From Priestia taiwanensis (GTDB taxonomy: Bacteria > Bacillota > Bacilli > Bacillales > Bacillaceae_G): a stretch of 64,000 bases of DNA. Shown here piece after piece: positions 45,749 to 55,903 of the stretch. The notes under the pieces are model-generated. The model ran no database searches, had not been told where the DNA came from, and saw only the letters and a list, made by a program, of their open reading frames with translations. Numbering within the stretch: the first letter of the stretch is position 1; every line of letters begins with the position of its first letter. The stretch is taken from positions 1 through 64,000 of the forward strand of contig NZ_BMFK01000005.1 in NCBI RefSeq assembly GCF_014638355.1, in the 5' to 3' direction. Position numbers and translations under genes: made by a program.

Positions 45749-45810
45749 GAAGGCATACACTATGACGAACAAAACAGATTTTCATCTTGCTCTCTACGGT
45801 GTATGCCTTC
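45749..45810 (-). terminator. Long-loop hairpin after fadF
   Basis: 12-bp perfect arms GAAGGCATACAC (45749-45760 with 45799-45810), a 38-nt loop and TTTT on the minus strand, between fadF and thl. The large loop makes it a weak terminator; some readthrough is expected. Confidence 0.6.
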
Positions 45811-45880
45811 TACTTCATGATTCATATAACGTGCAACACATTCCTCTATAAAGGAGGCCTCTATCGACTCAAAGGTTGCA

Positions 45881-47971
45881 CTATAGACCTAGGACTGATT
45901 TTTCTAGAATTTCTGTTACGTCTAAAGTTTGGACAGATTCTTCGACTTCTTTTGCTTTCGTTCCATCACTTAACATCGTTAAGCAATATGGACAGCCAGA
46001 ACTAATAACAGTTGGGAACACAGCTAATGCCTGCTCTGTTCGCGTTACGTTAATACGATTACCTGTTGTTTCTTCCATCCACATTAATCCCCCACCAGCA
46101 CCACAGCACATTCCTTTCTCACGATTGCGTTCCATTTCCACTAGTTTCACGCCAGGAATAGCCTTCAAGATTGCACGTGGTGGTTCATATACTTCATTAT
46201 ATCGGCCAAGGTAACATGAATCGTGGAATGTAATTGTCTCATTCACTTCATGCATCGGCTTCAACTTACCTTCTTTCACTAATTTCGCTAACAATTCTGT
46301 ATGATGATAAACTTCAGCTTCTAAGCCAAAGTCTGAATACTCATTCTTAAATGTGTTATAGGCATGTGGATCAATTGTAATGATTTTCTTCACACCAGCC
46401 TTCTCAAACTCATCAATGTTCTTCGTCGCTAACTCTTGGAACAAGAATTCATTTCCTAAACGACGTGGTGTATCTCCTGAATTCTTTTCTTTGTTTCCAA
46501 GTATTGCAAACTTCACACCAGCAACATTCAATAACTTCGCAAACGATAAGGCAACCTTTTGGCTTCTGTTATCATAGGCTCCCATTGAACCAACCCAGAA
46601 GATATACTCAAATTCTTCTCCTGCTTTCGTTGCTTCTTTTACCGTTGGAATATGCACATCATCACGTAATTTACGCCACGCTTCGCGCTCTTTACGATTC
46701 AATCCCCATGGATTTCCTTGACGTTCAATATTTGTCATGGCGCGTTGCGCATCTGGTTCCATCTTCCCTTCGGTTAACACAAGGTAACGGCGTAAATCAA
46801 TAATCTTGTCTACATGCTCATTCATAACTGGACATTGATCCTCACAGTTACGACATGTCGTACACGCCCAAATTTCTTCTTCCGTAATAACTTCACCAAT
46901 TAAGCTAGGACGCTCAAGTGTTGCAGCTGATTCTTGATGACCTTCTGTTCGACTTATCATTGCCAACTGATTTCCTTTTGTCTGTCCAAATGCAAATTGT
47001 GGAACCCACGGAGAACGTGACGTCACAATTGCCCCTGTTTCCGTTAGATGGTCACGTAATTTCAAGATTAAATCCATCGGTGACAGCATCTTCCCTGTTC
47101 CTGTTGCAGGACACATACTCGTACAACGACCACATTCTACACATGCGTATAAATCAATTAATTGATGTTGTGTAAAGTCTTCAATCTTCCCTACACCAAA
47201 TGATTCCTGAGATTCGTCCTCAAAGTCTATTTTTTCTAATTTTCCGACATTTGTCAACCTATTAAAAAAGACATTTGCTGGTCCTGCGATTAAATGTGCA
47301 TGTTTTGATTGTGGAACATATACTAAAAATGTTAGTAAAATAACAAGGTGAATCCACCATGAAATATAGAAAATAACGATTGCCGCCGTTTCTCCTATAC
47401 CACTAAGTACCCATGCAATCGAAGACGCAACCGGTTCTGACCATGTAAATCCTTCATTATGCCAAACCAAACCTGCTCCGTTTCCAACTAAAACAGAAAT
47501 CATTAATCCCCCAATAAAAATCAACACTAAGCCCGATTTCCATCCACGTTTTAAACGAACAAGTTTCTCAATATAACGACGATAAAATGCCCAAACAACC
47601 GCCACTAAAATTAAAAATGTCACAATTTCTTGGAAGAACGTGAATCCTTTATAGAAGAACCCAAGTGGTAAATGTCCTCCTGGTTGTAATCCCTTCCAAA
47701 CAAAGTCCATCGCCCCTAACTGAACAAGAATAAATCCGTAGAAGAACAGAACGTGAATGATTCCACTCTTCTTATCTTTCAACAACTTTTTTTGCCCGAA
47801 CACATTGATCCAAATCTTATTTAGACGCTCTTTGTACTGCTTATCAAACTCTACCTTCTTCCCGAGCTTAATGTATTCCATTCGCGTCTTAATTAAATAT
47901 CCGAATAAGTAAAGACCATACGCCGTAATTGCAAGAAACGCTACCCAGTTCACTATTAACCATGTGCCCAT
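45881..47971 (-). CDS. fadF: FadF-like (4Fe-4S) membrane oxidoreductase
   Basis: 696 residues. About six membrane spans (1-235, nitrate-reductase-gamma-like haem domain), two ferredoxin clusters (YACVECGRCTSMCPATG and WACTTCRNCEDQCPVM) and two CCG domains (HDSCYLG, GMCCGAGGG, SSGCPYC). It corresponds to YwjF of B. subtilis, in the FadR regulon. It likely passes electrons from acyl-CoA dehydrogenase/ETF to the quinone pool, which is inference. Shine-Dalgarno GAAGGAGGGGGAGC precedes the ATG. A TetR-type operator overlaps its promoter. Confidence 0.94.
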   Translation of the reverse strand: MGTWLIVNWVAFLAITAYGLYLFGYLIKTRMEYIKLGKKVEFDKQYKERLNKIWINVFGQKKLLKDKKSGIIHVLFFYGFILVQLGAMDFVWKGLQPGGHLPLGFFYKGFTFFQEIVTFLILVAVVWAFYRRYIEKLVRLKRGWKSGLVLIFIGGLMISVLVGNGAGLVWHNEGFTWSEPVASSIAWVLSGIGETAAIVIFYISWWIHLVILLTFLVYVPQSKHAHLIAGPANVFFNRLTNVGKLEKIDFEDESQESFGVGKIEDFTQHQLIDLYACVECGRCTSMCPATGTGKMLSPMDLILKLRDHLTETGAIVTSRSPWVPQFAFGQTKGNQLAMISRTEGHQESAATLERPSLIGEVITEEEIWACTTCRNCEDQCPVMNEHVDKIIDLRRYLVLTEGKMEPDAQRAMTNIERQGNPWGLNRKEREAWRKLRDDVHIPTVKEATKAGEEFEYIFWVGSMGAYDNRSQKVALSFAKLLNVAGVKFAILGNKEKNSGDTPRRLGNEFLFQELATKNIDEFEKAGVKKIITIDPHAYNTFKNEYSDFGLEAEVYHHTELLAKLVKEGKLKPMHEVNETITFHDSCYLGRYNEVYEPPRAILKAIPGVKLVEMERNREKGMCCGAGGGLMWMEETTGNRINVTRTEQALAVFPTVISSGCPYCLTMLSDGTKAKEVEESVQTLDVTEILEKSVLGL

Positions 47972-48042
47972 TTGCTCCCCCTCCTTCTAAATCATGCTAA
48001 ACATTATTTCACTAAATTTTCTGAAAAGAATATCTATTTCTA

Positions 48043-48070
48043 TTATATACTGAATGAATGTTCAGTCAAA
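48043..48070 (-). promoter_or_regulatory. fadF promoter with embedded FadR-like operator
   Basis: Minus strand TTGACT (48065-48070), 16 bp, TATAAT (48043-48048). TGAATGAATGTTCAGTCA at 48052-48069 differs from the FadR consensus TGAATGANTANTCATTCA at two positions and fills the spacer, so repression by occlusion is expected. Confidence 0.7.
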
Positions 48071-48190
48071 TTTTTTTCCATTAAATTTCAATCATATTCA
48101 CCTATATTTTTCTTGTTAATTCGACAAAATAGAAGGAAACAAAAACGAACATTTATACAACTTACTTTGAATGGATGAGGATGACATGCG

Positions 48191-49393
48191 ATGGCTGTAC
48201 TAAAACTGCTGCTCATTTGTTTACTTTTCCTTTTGTTATGGCTTCCTATTGACTTCATGTTAGGAAGAAAAAAACAACTACAAAAAGTGACACAAAGAAC
48301 ATTTCCATTACGACATGGTGATATCTCACTTATTACATATGGAAAGACGCTATACGAAACGTTATTTTACGAAATTGAATGTGCCACGAATCATATTCAT
48401 ATTTTGTTTTATATTGTAAAAAATGATGAAGTAAGCCAGCAATTTCTTGCATTATTAAAGCGGAAAGCTAAAGAAGGCGTAGAAGTGCGTCTATTACTTG
48501 ATCGAATCGGAAGTTACCGATTATCTCAGCGAACGATTAAATCACTACGTGCCTCTGGTGTACACTTTTCCTTTTGTCATAAAATACGACTTCCTTTCTT
48601 TTTCTATTCCTTAAATCAACGTAATCATCGAAAAATTACAGTGATCGATGGGAAAATCGGCTATTTAGGTGGTTTCAATATCGGAAAAGAGTATTTAGGT
48701 TTGAATGAGGAACTAGGGAAGTGGCGTGATTATCATTTACGAATCGAGGGAGAAGGTGTACAAGATTTACAAGAACAATTCTTGCACGATTGGTGTGATG
48801 ATACAAAGGAGGACCTGTTGAAAGAAACGAGGTACTTCCCTACGCTTCCAAAAGGTTCTATGGCTCACAAATTTGTTCCAACAGATGGTGCATATTTAAA
48901 GCACACCTTCCTAGAGCTTATTCATAAAGCGGAGGACAACTTATTCATTGGTACACCTTATTTCATCCCTAACACTGAAATTATAGAAGCATTGCTACAA
49001 GCCGTTAAAAGAGGCGTTACAATTACAATCCTTGTTCCATTAAAAGCTGATCATCCCCTTGTACGTGAGGCTGAGTTCCCTTCCTTCCGTCAATTGTTAG
49101 CTGCTGGATGCAATTTATACCATTACAAAGATGGATTCTTTCATGCAAAGGTAATTCTTGTTGATGATGTAGTTTGCGATATCGGGACGGCAAACTTTGA
49201 CTTAAGAAGTTTATTCCTAAATCACGAAATGAACTGTTTAATTTATGACAAACAATTTATCTCACATGTAAAAGATGTTCTGCAAGAAGACTTAGCAAAG
49301 TCTGAAGAAATCCCTCGTGATTACTTTGCTCACCTTTCCTTTGCAGAGAAAGTAAAAGAAAAGATTGCAAAGTTAGTTGCAACCTTTATGTAA
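48191..49393 (+). CDS. Cardiolipin synthase, minor type (phospholipase D family)
   Basis: 400 residues, YwjE/ClsB-like. One N-terminal membrane helix (3-22), then two HKD phospholipase-D motifs: NHRKITVIDGKIGYLGGFN and FHAKVILVDDVVCDIGTANFD. It joins two phosphatidylglycerol molecules into cardiolipin. It is shorter than the main ClsA type, which has two helices. ATG 48191 follows GATGAGGATGAC. Adjacent uvsE starts 12 nt later, so the two are an operon, as ywjE-ywjD in B. subtilis. Confidence 0.93.
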   Translation: MAVLKLLLICLLFLLLWLPIDFMLGRKKQLQKVTQRTFPLRHGDISLITYGKTLYETLFYEIECATNHIHILFYIVKNDEVSQQFLALLKRKAKEGVEVRLLLDRIGSYRLSQRTIKSLRASGVHFSFCHKIRLPFFFYSLNQRNHRKITVIDGKIGYLGGFNIGKEYLGLNEELGKWRDYHLRIEGEGVQDLQEQFLHDWCDDTKEDLLKETRYFPTLPKGSMAHKFVPTDGAYLKHTFLELIHKAEDNLFIGTPYFIPNTEIIEALLQAVKRGVTITILVPLKADHPLVREAEFPSFRQLLAAGCNLYHYKDGFFHAKVILVDDVVCDIGTANFDLRSLFLNHEMNCLIYDKQFISHVKDVLQEDLAKSEEIPRDYFAHLSFAEKVKEKIAKLVATFM

Positions 49394-49405
49394 GGAGGGA
49401 AAACA

Positions 49406-50362
49406 ATGCTCGTTCGATTTGGTTATGTTGCACACGCCACTTCTTTGTGGGATTCTTCTCCTGCAAAGACGATGACCTTCAAACGATGGCAAACGCTTGA
49501 AAAAGAAGAACGCCAGCAAAAAATGTATGCAATCACGAAACAAAATATTACGAATACAAAGCGTGCCCTTTTCTATAACATTGCACATGGTATTCCCTTA
49601 TATCGCATATCCTCTACCATTGTCCCACTCGCTACTCACCGAGAGGTAGAGTTCGACTATATCTCTCTTTTTGATAAAGAGTGGAAAGAGCTTGGAGAGA
49701 TTGTGAAAAACCATAACTTGCGCGTCAGTTTCCATCCGGGACAATTCACCTTATTTACATCTGATAAAGAAACGATTACCCAAAATGCTGTTACAGATAT
49801 GACGTATCACTACAATGTATTAAAAGCGATGGGGCTTGAAGAAGAATCCATGTTGAATATACATGTAGGAGGTGCATACGGAAACAAAGCAAAAGCAATT
49901 GAACGTTTCCATGAGAATATTCAATTACTTCCTATACCTATTAAAAAGCAAATGACATTAGAAAACGATGATAAAACGTACACAGCCGAAGAAACACTTG
50001 CTGTATGCGAGAAAGAAAATATCCCACTTGTATTTGACTATCATCATCATCTTGCTAATAGGAGCAATGAGATACTTGAGAACATGCTTCCTCGTATATT
50101 CAATACATGGCAACATATCAAACTCATTCCAAAAGTACACATCTCCTCCCCAAAATCAGAAAAAGAATTTCGGAGCCATGCGGAGTATGTAGATATGACC
50201 TTTGTACAACCTTTCTTCGAGATAGCTAAGACATGCAAGCTTGATTTTGATGTGATGGTAGAAAGCAAAGCAAAGGATAAAGCAATGCTTCAATTAGTGG
50301 AAGAACTATCTAAACTACGTGGATACAAACGAATAGACGGGGGCGTCCTTGAAATAAAATGA
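49406..50362 (+). CDS. uvsE: UV damage endonuclease
   Basis: 318 residues, YwjD/UvdE family TIM-barrel nuclease that nicks DNA 5' to UV photoproducts, an alternative to nucleotide excision. Metal ligands are in [31 protein letters not shown] and [12 protein letters not shown]. In B. subtilis the orthologue is forespore-expressed and contributes to spore UV resistance. Shine-Dalgarno AAGGAGGGAAAAC precedes the ATG. Confidence 0.95.
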   Translation: MLVRFGYVAHATSLWDSSPAKTMTFKRWQTLEKEERQQKMYAITKQNITNTKRALFYNIAHGIPLYRISSTIVPLATHREVEFDYISLFDKEWKELGEIVKNHNLRVSFHPGQFTLFTSDKETITQNAVTDMTYHYNVLKAMGLEEESMLNIHVGGAYGNKAKAIERFHENIQLLPIPIKKQMTLENDDKTYTAEETLAVCEKENIPLVFDYHHHLANRSNEILENMLPRIFNTWQHIKLIPKVHISSPKSEKEFRSHAEYVDMTFVQPFFEIAKTCKLDFDVMVESKAKDKAMLQLVEELSKLRGYKRIDGGVLEIK

Positions 50363-50392
50363 GGATTGGTACACACCAATCCTCATTTTATT
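50356..50392. terminator. Terminator after uvsE
   Basis: 15-bp stem AAAATGAGGATTGGT/ACCAATCCTCATTTT with loop ACAC, followed by TTTATT; A-rich on the left. It could also serve the convergent small ORF. Confidence 0.88.
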
Positions 50393-50547
50393 TATTCGTC
50401 TTTATCCTCATGTCCAAATAATGCCATAAAAAACAAGCCCGCTCCAATACCAATTAAAACTCCAGGTGTTGTGTGCCCGAATGCCATCCCAATCCCTAAT
50501 CCAAGTAACGTACAAGCTGGCATAAAGTAATATTTCGTATAATTCAT
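50392..50547 (-). CDS. 51-residue membrane peptide downstream of the response regulator
   Basis: Small ORF not given by long-ORF search. Two Gly-rich hydrophobic stretches (about residues 10-24 and 28-44) separated by FGHTTPG and a charged HEDKDE tail. The ATG at 50547 overlaps the response regulator stop by 4 nt (ATGA), with GAGGGG 7 nt upstream, so translational coupling is expected. An ATG three codons earlier is too close to the Shine-Dalgarno. It may be an accessory subunit of the ABC exporter or a modulator of the sensor kinase. I recognise no family. Confidence 0.7.
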   Translation of the reverse strand: MNYTKYYFMPACTLLGLGIGMAFGHTTPGVLIGIGAGLFFMALFGHEDKDE

Positions 50548-51149
50548 ATTATCCATCCCCTCTCTTTCGCACGTGTAATTGCTTCAATCCGATTTTTCAC
50601 TTCTAACTTATTCAAAATCTCAGACATATAATTTCGTACCGTTCCTGCTGATAAATAGAGCGCCCCTGATACTTCTTTCGTTGTCATCCCATCTGCAATT
50701 AACTTCAATACTTCTCGCTCTCGTTCGGTTAATGGATTATCTTCTTTTAAGACACCAAAAACAAGCTCCGGTGCAAATTCACGCTTTCCTTTCATAATAT
50801 TTCGTATCGAATCAGCTAAATCATCACTTGAGCTATCTTTCAATAAATACCCCATTACTCCAGCCTTCACCGCACGTTCAAAATAACCAACACGCGCAAA
50901 CGTTGTTAAAATAACAACTTTACTAGAAATCTTCGCCTTGTGAATTGCTTCTGCCACATCTAATCCGGTCTTAATTGGCATTTCAATGTCCATTAAGCAT
51001 ATATCTGGCTTCAATGTTTGTACTAACTTCCACGCTTCTTCTCCATTTGACGCTTGACCGATCACTTCAAGATCCTCTTCTAAATCAAGAAGCGCCCCTA
51101 GTGCACCAAGCAACATACGTTGATCTTCAGCTATTACAATTGAAATCAT
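50544..51149 (-). CDS. NarL/DesR-type response regulator
   Basis: 201 residues. Receiver domain with acidic Glu8/Asp9, phosphoacceptor Asp54 in ICLMDIEMP, Thr and Lys in LLKDSSS, and a C-terminal LuxR helix-turn-helix (about 135-195, LTEREREVLKLIADGMTTKEVSGALYLS in order). The ATG overlaps the kinase stop by 4 nt. It should bind the palindrome at 53975-53990 before the ABC operon. The DesR/YvfU subfamily is the closest match. Confidence 0.94.
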   Translation of the reverse strand: MISIVIAEDQRMLLGALGALLDLEEDLEVIGQASNGEEAWKLVQTLKPDICLMDIEMPIKTGLDVAEAIHKAKISSKVVILTTFARVGYFERAVKAGVMGYLLKDSSSDDLADSIRNIMKGKREFAPELVFGVLKEDNPLTEREREVLKLIADGMTTKEVSGALYLSAGTVRNYMSEILNKLEVKNRIEAITRAKERGWII

Positions 51150-52270
51150 CCCATCACCTCAGTTTCTCCTTGTTTTTCTATAATTGGCACGGTAATAGTG
51201 ACAAGCGTTCCTTGTATCGAGGAAATGTTAACGAATCCATCAATAATGGACAAGCGTTCCTCCATACCATGAAGTCCGTTTCCCTTCTGATACGTCTCTC
51301 CTACTCCTCGCCCATTATCCTGTATATGAATAGCTAATTGCCCTGTTATTTGCTCTAATATAATGGAACATTTCGTTGCACCGCTATGTTTGATCACATT
51401 CGTTACAGCTTCTTTCACACACATACTAATCACATTTTGTTTATACAACGATACTTTTGATAAAGAGGTATCTCCCCTACACGTAAACGAAATGTTCGCC
51501 GCTTCTAAAATACATTCTACTTCAATTAATTCTTCGACAACTTTTATCGCTCTCATTTCTGATACGAGCTCACGTACTTGTCTAAGTGCAGAGCGAGAGG
51601 TTTGTTGTACTTCATTCACTTCTCTTTTCGCACGCTCTGGATCTTTATCAATTAACTTTTCTACTAATTGGCTTTTTAATGTAATGAGCGATAACGTATG
51701 CCCAAGCGTATCATGTAAATCACGGGCAATACGCTGACGTTCTTCTTGCTTTATAAGTTGTTCGATTTTTTTATTTGCTTCGTTTAATTGTTCTTGAAGT
51801 CTTGATTTCTCTGCGATAGAACGCATACCAAATGGCGCTACTAATATGATAAAGAAAAATAAAAGGTGGCCTAAATTGTTATCTGAAAGAAGGGAATCGA
51901 TATGAGTAACGATGGTTATAACCATAACGCCAACTAATATAAGATATGAAACAAGAAACCCTTTTTTCTTTTCATACCATCCAATAAAACTAGCGGGAAA
52001 AAACCCCATATATAAAAATAGATAACTATAAAATATACTAAGATAACAGAGAATACCTAGTTGTATTCCTACCCACAACGCATAATGTTTTGTCGCAAAG
52101 TAAGCATTCCGATACGAAATAGCAAAAATTAGTAGCAATATATACCCAACGATCATTTGCATCGTTGAAAATTTTGTTAAATTATACGCCGGGAGGAGCA
52201 AATAACTCATCCATATAAGCGGGAACCACCCTACGCTCTCCGGAAAAACCCGAAATCTTTCTTTCTCCAT
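51146..52270 (-). CDS. DesK-type sensor histidine kinase
   Basis: 374 residues. Five or six membrane spans (about 15-145) with no large external domain. A coiled linker, then HisKA_3 with His186 in ERQRIARDLHDTLGH, and the HATPase domain (VKEAVTNVIKHSGA, DNGRG, GNGLHGMEERL). Kinases of this build sense membrane state or drugs. The ATG follows the permease stop immediately (TAAATG). Cognate response regulator is next. Confidence 0.94.
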   Translation of the reverse strand: MEKERFRVFPESVGWFPLIWMSYLLLPAYNLTKFSTMQMIVGYILLLIFAISYRNAYFATKHYALWVGIQLGILCYLSIFYSYLFLYMGFFPASFIGWYEKKKGFLVSYLILVGVMVITIVTHIDSLLSDNNLGHLLFFFIILVAPFGMRSIAEKSRLQEQLNEANKKIEQLIKQEERQRIARDLHDTLGHTLSLITLKSQLVEKLIDKDPERAKREVNEVQQTSRSALRQVRELVSEMRAIKVVEELIEVECILEAANISFTCRGDTSLSKVSLYKQNVISMCVKEAVTNVIKHSGATKCSIILEQITGQLAIHIQDNGRGVGETYQKGNGLHGMEERLSIIDGFVNISSIQGTLVTITVPIIEKQGETEVMG

Positions 52271-53011
52271 TTACACCGCTTCCTGTCTTCTTCTTATATA
52301 TATAGATAGTGCCATAAATAAAACTAAGTAGCCGAGTAAAATCCCAACACTTTCTATAGTAGGGGTATTGCCTTTGATAATTCCCCATGCCCCTGTACCA
52401 TATTGATAGGAGGGTAACCATTGCCCAATATTTTGCATCATGTCTGGTAATACATAAAACGGCATCCATAACCCTCCAAGGATCGCTAATCCTAACTGCA
52501 AGACATTCCCAATAGCGGCCGCTGTATCAATACGCTTAAATGTTCCAATTAGCGTACCTAATGCTAAAAAAGGAATCGAACCGAGTAAAATCCATGTGCC
52601 ACTCATTATCCACTCATACGCTGATAATTCGACACCATTTATGAAATACCCTGCTAAAAAAATGGCGATAATTGTAAAACAGTTAATCACTAACTGAGCA
52701 GCAATTTTCGATCCGAAATACGCTGTGGATGATAAAGGAGTGATACGAATAAGTTGTGCCCATCCAGCTGCGTTCTCTTGTACAAGACGAAGACCTAATG
52801 CAAAGATAGATGAACTAATAACACTAAAGACCGTCATAGACATTAAATACTCTGCTTGCCATGCATCTTGATCTGGAACTTTCGTATTCACAACATTTGT
52901 GAATATATAGTAAAACATAATTGGCATTAAAATCGATGCCCCTACAAAAATTTTGTTACGTAACGTACGCTTCACTTCCATCTGGCATTGCATCATAAAC
53001 GCCTTCATCAT
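52271..53011 (-). CDS. ABC-2 type transporter permease
   Basis: 246 residues with six spans, YvfS-like. The N-terminal MQCQMEVKRTLRNKIFV is the usual ABC-2 amphipathic lead; FGGLWMP-like ILGGLWMPFYVLPDMMQNIGQWLPSYQYG is diagnostic. It probably exports a drug, peptide or lipid in partnership with the upstream ATPase. The ATG overlaps the ATPase stop by 4 nt. The substrate is not known. Confidence 0.92.
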   Translation of the reverse strand: MMKAFMMQCQMEVKRTLRNKIFVGASILMPIMFYYIFTNVVNTKVPDQDAWQAEYLMSMTVFSVISSSIFALGLRLVQENAAGWAQLIRITPLSSTAYFGSKIAAQLVINCFTIIAIFLAGYFINGVELSAYEWIMSGTWILLGSIPFLALGTLIGTFKRIDTAAAIGNVLQLGLAILGGLWMPFYVLPDMMQNIGQWLPSYQYGTGAWGIIKGNTPTIESVGILLGYLVLFMALSIYIRRRQEAV

Positions 53012-53907
53012 TTATTCCTCCCGCTCTCTAATAATTGTTTGTAAACCTCTTCAATTCCGCCTTGCTCCATTTGAATCTCTGATACAACTAACTTGCTTGA
53101 TGTTAACGCTAATAATGTTGCATCACTATTGTCTGTATAAAGCACCCATCTCTCTTTTTCTTTCTTTACATCTATTACCGCAGCTAGAGATTTTAATTGT
53201 TCCTCTGTTGCATTAATTGCTACACATGAAATTGCTTTCTTCGTTAACTTGTTCTTTAATTGTTGTGGAGTTCCATCTTCAATGATTTCACCATCATTCA
53301 TCATAATAATTCTATCGCTTACTTTTTCAATTTCTTCTAAGTAGTGTGTTGTTAAGATAATGGTTTTTCCTTCGTTCGTTAACTCCTCCATTCGCTCCCA
53401 AAAAACTTGTCTAGACGTAACATCCATTCCAACTGTTGGTTCATCTAGAAAAAGGATTTCTGGATCACCTGCCATCGCTAAAGCAAAATTAAGACGACGC
53501 TTTTGACCACCTGATAATTTATCTGTCTTTACCTTCTCCTCTTTCTCCAATCCTGCTAGTTGTAATAGCTCACGCTTTGGGAGTGCGTGTTTGTAATAGG
53601 AGCGAAATAAATCAATTGTTTCACCTACTGTTGCATTGTCGATAAAGCTTACTTGTTGTAACATCGCTCCAAATCGTTGACGAACTAATAGTGATGTTGG
53701 ATTTTCCCCGAACATTTCCACCGTTCCACTTGTTGGTTGTACTAACCCTAGCATCATCGAAATTGTTGTTGTTTTCCCCGCTCCATTTGGCCCTAGGAGA
53801 GAAACGATACTTCCCTTTTGAATTGAAAATGATATATGTTGTACTGCTTTTGTTGTTCCAAAATTTTTTGTTACATTGTTCACTTCAATGATATTTGCGC
53901 TTGTCAT
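53008..53907 (-). CDS. ABC exporter ATPase
   Basis: 299 residues, YvfR/CcmA-like. Walker A GPNGAGKTTTISMM, signature LSGGQKRRLNFA, Walker B ILFLDEPTVGMD, and a C-terminal regulatory extension (about 215-299). First gene of a five-gene operon (ATPase, permease, kinase, regulator, peptide). Shine-Dalgarno AAGGAGGCGGTCAAT precedes the ATG. Confidence 0.94.
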   Translation of the reverse strand: MTSANIIEVNNVTKNFGTTKAVQHISFSIQKGSIVSLLGPNGAGKTTTISMMLGLVQPTSGTVEMFGENPTSLLVRQRFGAMLQQVSFIDNATVGETIDLFRSYYKHALPKRELLQLAGLEKEEKVKTDKLSGGQKRRLNFALAMAGDPEILFLDEPTVGMDVTSRQVFWERMEELTNEGKTIILTTHYLEEIEKVSDRIIMMNDGEIIEDGTPQQLKNKLTKKAISCVAINATEEQLKSLAAVIDVKKEKERWVLYTDNSDATLLALTSSKLVVSEIQMEQGGIEEVYKQLLESGRNK

Positions 53908-53974
53908 ATTGACCGCCTCCTTATGACTTTATTGTAGTAACTTTCAGATGCGCTCGTTAGTCATAGGTGTCATG

Positions 53975-53990
53975 AATGTCATATGACATT
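53975..53990. promoter_or_regulatory. Perfect 16-bp palindrome, candidate response-regulator site
   Basis: AATGTCATATGACATT at 53975-53990, with further TGTCAT half-sites at 53968-53973 and about 53991-53996. It lies 68-83 nt upstream of the ATPase start and about 20 nt upstream of the expected -35 position of the promoter whose -10 is TACAAT. The -35 is poor, so activation is likely. Confidence 0.65.
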
Positions 53991-54001
53991 TGTCATAAAA
54001 T

Positions 54002-54032
54002 AAAAAAGCTAGAGCCTATATAGACTCCAGCT
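54002..54032 (-). terminator. Terminator of chemoreceptor gene at 54050
   Basis: Stem AAGCTGGAG/CTCTAGCTT with one GU pair, followed by six T and TATTTTATG on the minus strand. Confidence 0.75.
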
Positions 54033-54049
54033 TGTAGTTATGCCTTGAG

Positions 54050-55759
54050 TTATACCTTGAAATAACTTACTGATTTCTTCAATTCCCTCGCTGTTTCTTC
54101 TAAATCATGAACCTCTTTCTCATTTTCTTTCATCGTTATTAATTGCTCTTGTGTTGAGGCGGTAATTTGTTGCGTACTATACAACGCACTTTCTGTAATA
54201 GAAGTCGTTTCTTCTAGAGACGCACTAATTTCTTCTGCACCAGCTGCAATTTGTTGCGTAGCTACTGAAGCCGCATGTGTCTGAGCATTTACACATTCAA
54301 TCATACTACGTAACTTACTAAATGCTTCTCCTGCTTCATTTACAAGTACAGAGCCCACGTCTACTTCTGCTTTCATTTGCTTCATCGCTTCGACTGATTT
54401 ATACGAATCTTCTTGGACACCTTTTAACGAAGCTGTAATTTGACTAGCTGAAACGGCAGATTGATCTGCCAATTTACGTACTTCATTTGCTACCACTGCA
54501 AATCCTTTCCCATTCTCTCCTGCTCGGGCCGCTTCAATTGCTGCATTTAACGACAACAAGTTAATTTGACCTGCAATGCTTGTAATAATAGATGCAATTT
54601 CTTCGATTTCTTGTGTTCGACGATTCATTACTTCCATTATTCCCACTGATTTGGTTGATGTATATAGTACCAAATTCATTTGCTTCATTGCATGTTGAAT
54701 CGTTATATCCCCATTCTTTGCTTCTTCTGACGCAAGTTCCGCCTGCTCCAACACACTCGTTGAAGACTCTGCAATACCTTGAATACCTTGTGTAATCTCC
54801 TCCATCGCCTGTGCGTTCTCCTCTGACACATTCACAATTGCTTCACTACCTGAAGAAATTTCTTGCGCAGATGCTGCCGCTTCAAGAATTTTCGTCTTCA
54901 TTCCTGTCGCTCGCTCTGCTAATAGATGAGATGCAGTTGCAACAAGATTCGATGTTGTCACTACTTTTTTCATCATATCGCGTAACTGTTCATTCATATT
55001 GTTAAAGCTACTTGCTAGCTGTGATAACTCGTCTTCTCCTGCTACTTCAATAGCAGTTGTTAAGTCTCCATCTGCCATCTTCTTTGTATGTTCTAGTAAA
55101 TAATTAATTCGTTTCGTCAGTGGCTTTGCAAAAAGATAACGTGCACATATTCCTCCAATTACAACCATCGTACCAGTTAACGCAATACACACATATAAAA
55201 TAAGGTTGTTTAAATCATCGATAAATGTTGCATCCATATCAATTCCTAAAACAAACTGTTCATTGAATTGTTCATCTATTTGCGTAAAGCCAGACTTATG
55301 TACACCAAACTCATCGCGACGCAGATCACTTAACATCGGTGTTCCAGAAAATGCGGTGTTTATTTCTTCCGTGAATGAGTAAGACGATTTAACTAGTTCT
55401 AATGCGGATTCCCCAGTTCTTAACATAAACTCTTCATTATCTATTTTTCCTAATACATAAATTCGATCTACACCATATTGTGCTTCTTTTTCACTCAACC
55501 AGTGTGCCAATGCTTGTTTATCCGATTCTCGCTCGTCCTCTACCGCTCTCTCTACTAGTGACAAGTCAATTTCTTTTTTGACAATTAACATACTGGACTG
55601 AATCGTTCTCTCGAAGTTCGCTAATACATGTGATTTCACGATGTATGAAGATATACTATAAAACACTCCACTAAATACTAACGCAAAGATAATAATGAAA
55701 ATAGAAACCCCTTTAAAAATCTTTCTCCCTATTGAACGTTTACGCTTCTTCTTAAGCAT
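54050..55759 (-). CDS. Methyl-accepting chemotaxis protein
   Basis: 569 residues. Membrane spans at about 15-37 and 189-211 enclose a sensor domain of about 150 residues with [19 protein letters not shown] follows (about 212-265), then the signalling domain with tip [20 protein letters not shown] and [19 protein letters not shown]. The end is [11 protein letters not shown]. Shine-Dalgarno AAAGGGGTATATAC precedes the ATG. It is closely similar across its whole length to the next receptor, a tandem duplicate. Confidence 0.95.
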   Translation of the reverse strand: MLKKKRKRSIGRKIFKGVSIFIIIFALVFSGVFYSISSYIVKSHVLANFERTIQSSMLIVKKEIDLSLVERAVEDERESDKQALAHWLSEKEAQYGVDRIYVLGKIDNEEFMLRTGESALELVKSSYSFTEEINTAFSGTPMLSDLRRDEFGVHKSGFTQIDEQFNEQFVLGIDMDATFIDDLNNLILYVCIALTGTMVVIGGICARYLFAKPLTKRINYLLEHTKKMADGDLTTAIEVAGEDELSQLASSFNNMNEQLRDMMKKVVTTSNLVATASHLLAERATGMKTKILEAAASAQEISSGSEAIVNVSEENAQAMEEITQGIQGIAESSTSVLEQAELASEEAKNGDITIQHAMKQMNLVLYTSTKSVGIMEVMNRRTQEIEEIASIITSIAGQINLLSLNAAIEAARAGENGKGFAVVANEVRKLADQSAVSASQITASLKGVQEDSYKSVEAMKQMKAEVDVGSVLVNEAGEAFSKLRSMIECVNAQTHAASVATQQIAAGAEEISASLEETTSITESALYSTQQITASTQEQLITMKENEKEVHDLEETARELKKSVSYFKV

Positions 55760-55903
55760 GTATATACCCCTTTATCATCTTTAATCTATTTATCTTTATT
55801 ATATCTGAATAATCAGATAAAACAAAATATACAGATTTATCACAAAGGGAAAATATTTCATTGTTTCTATTTAGTATTATCCGACAAACGTATATAATTA
55901 CAT

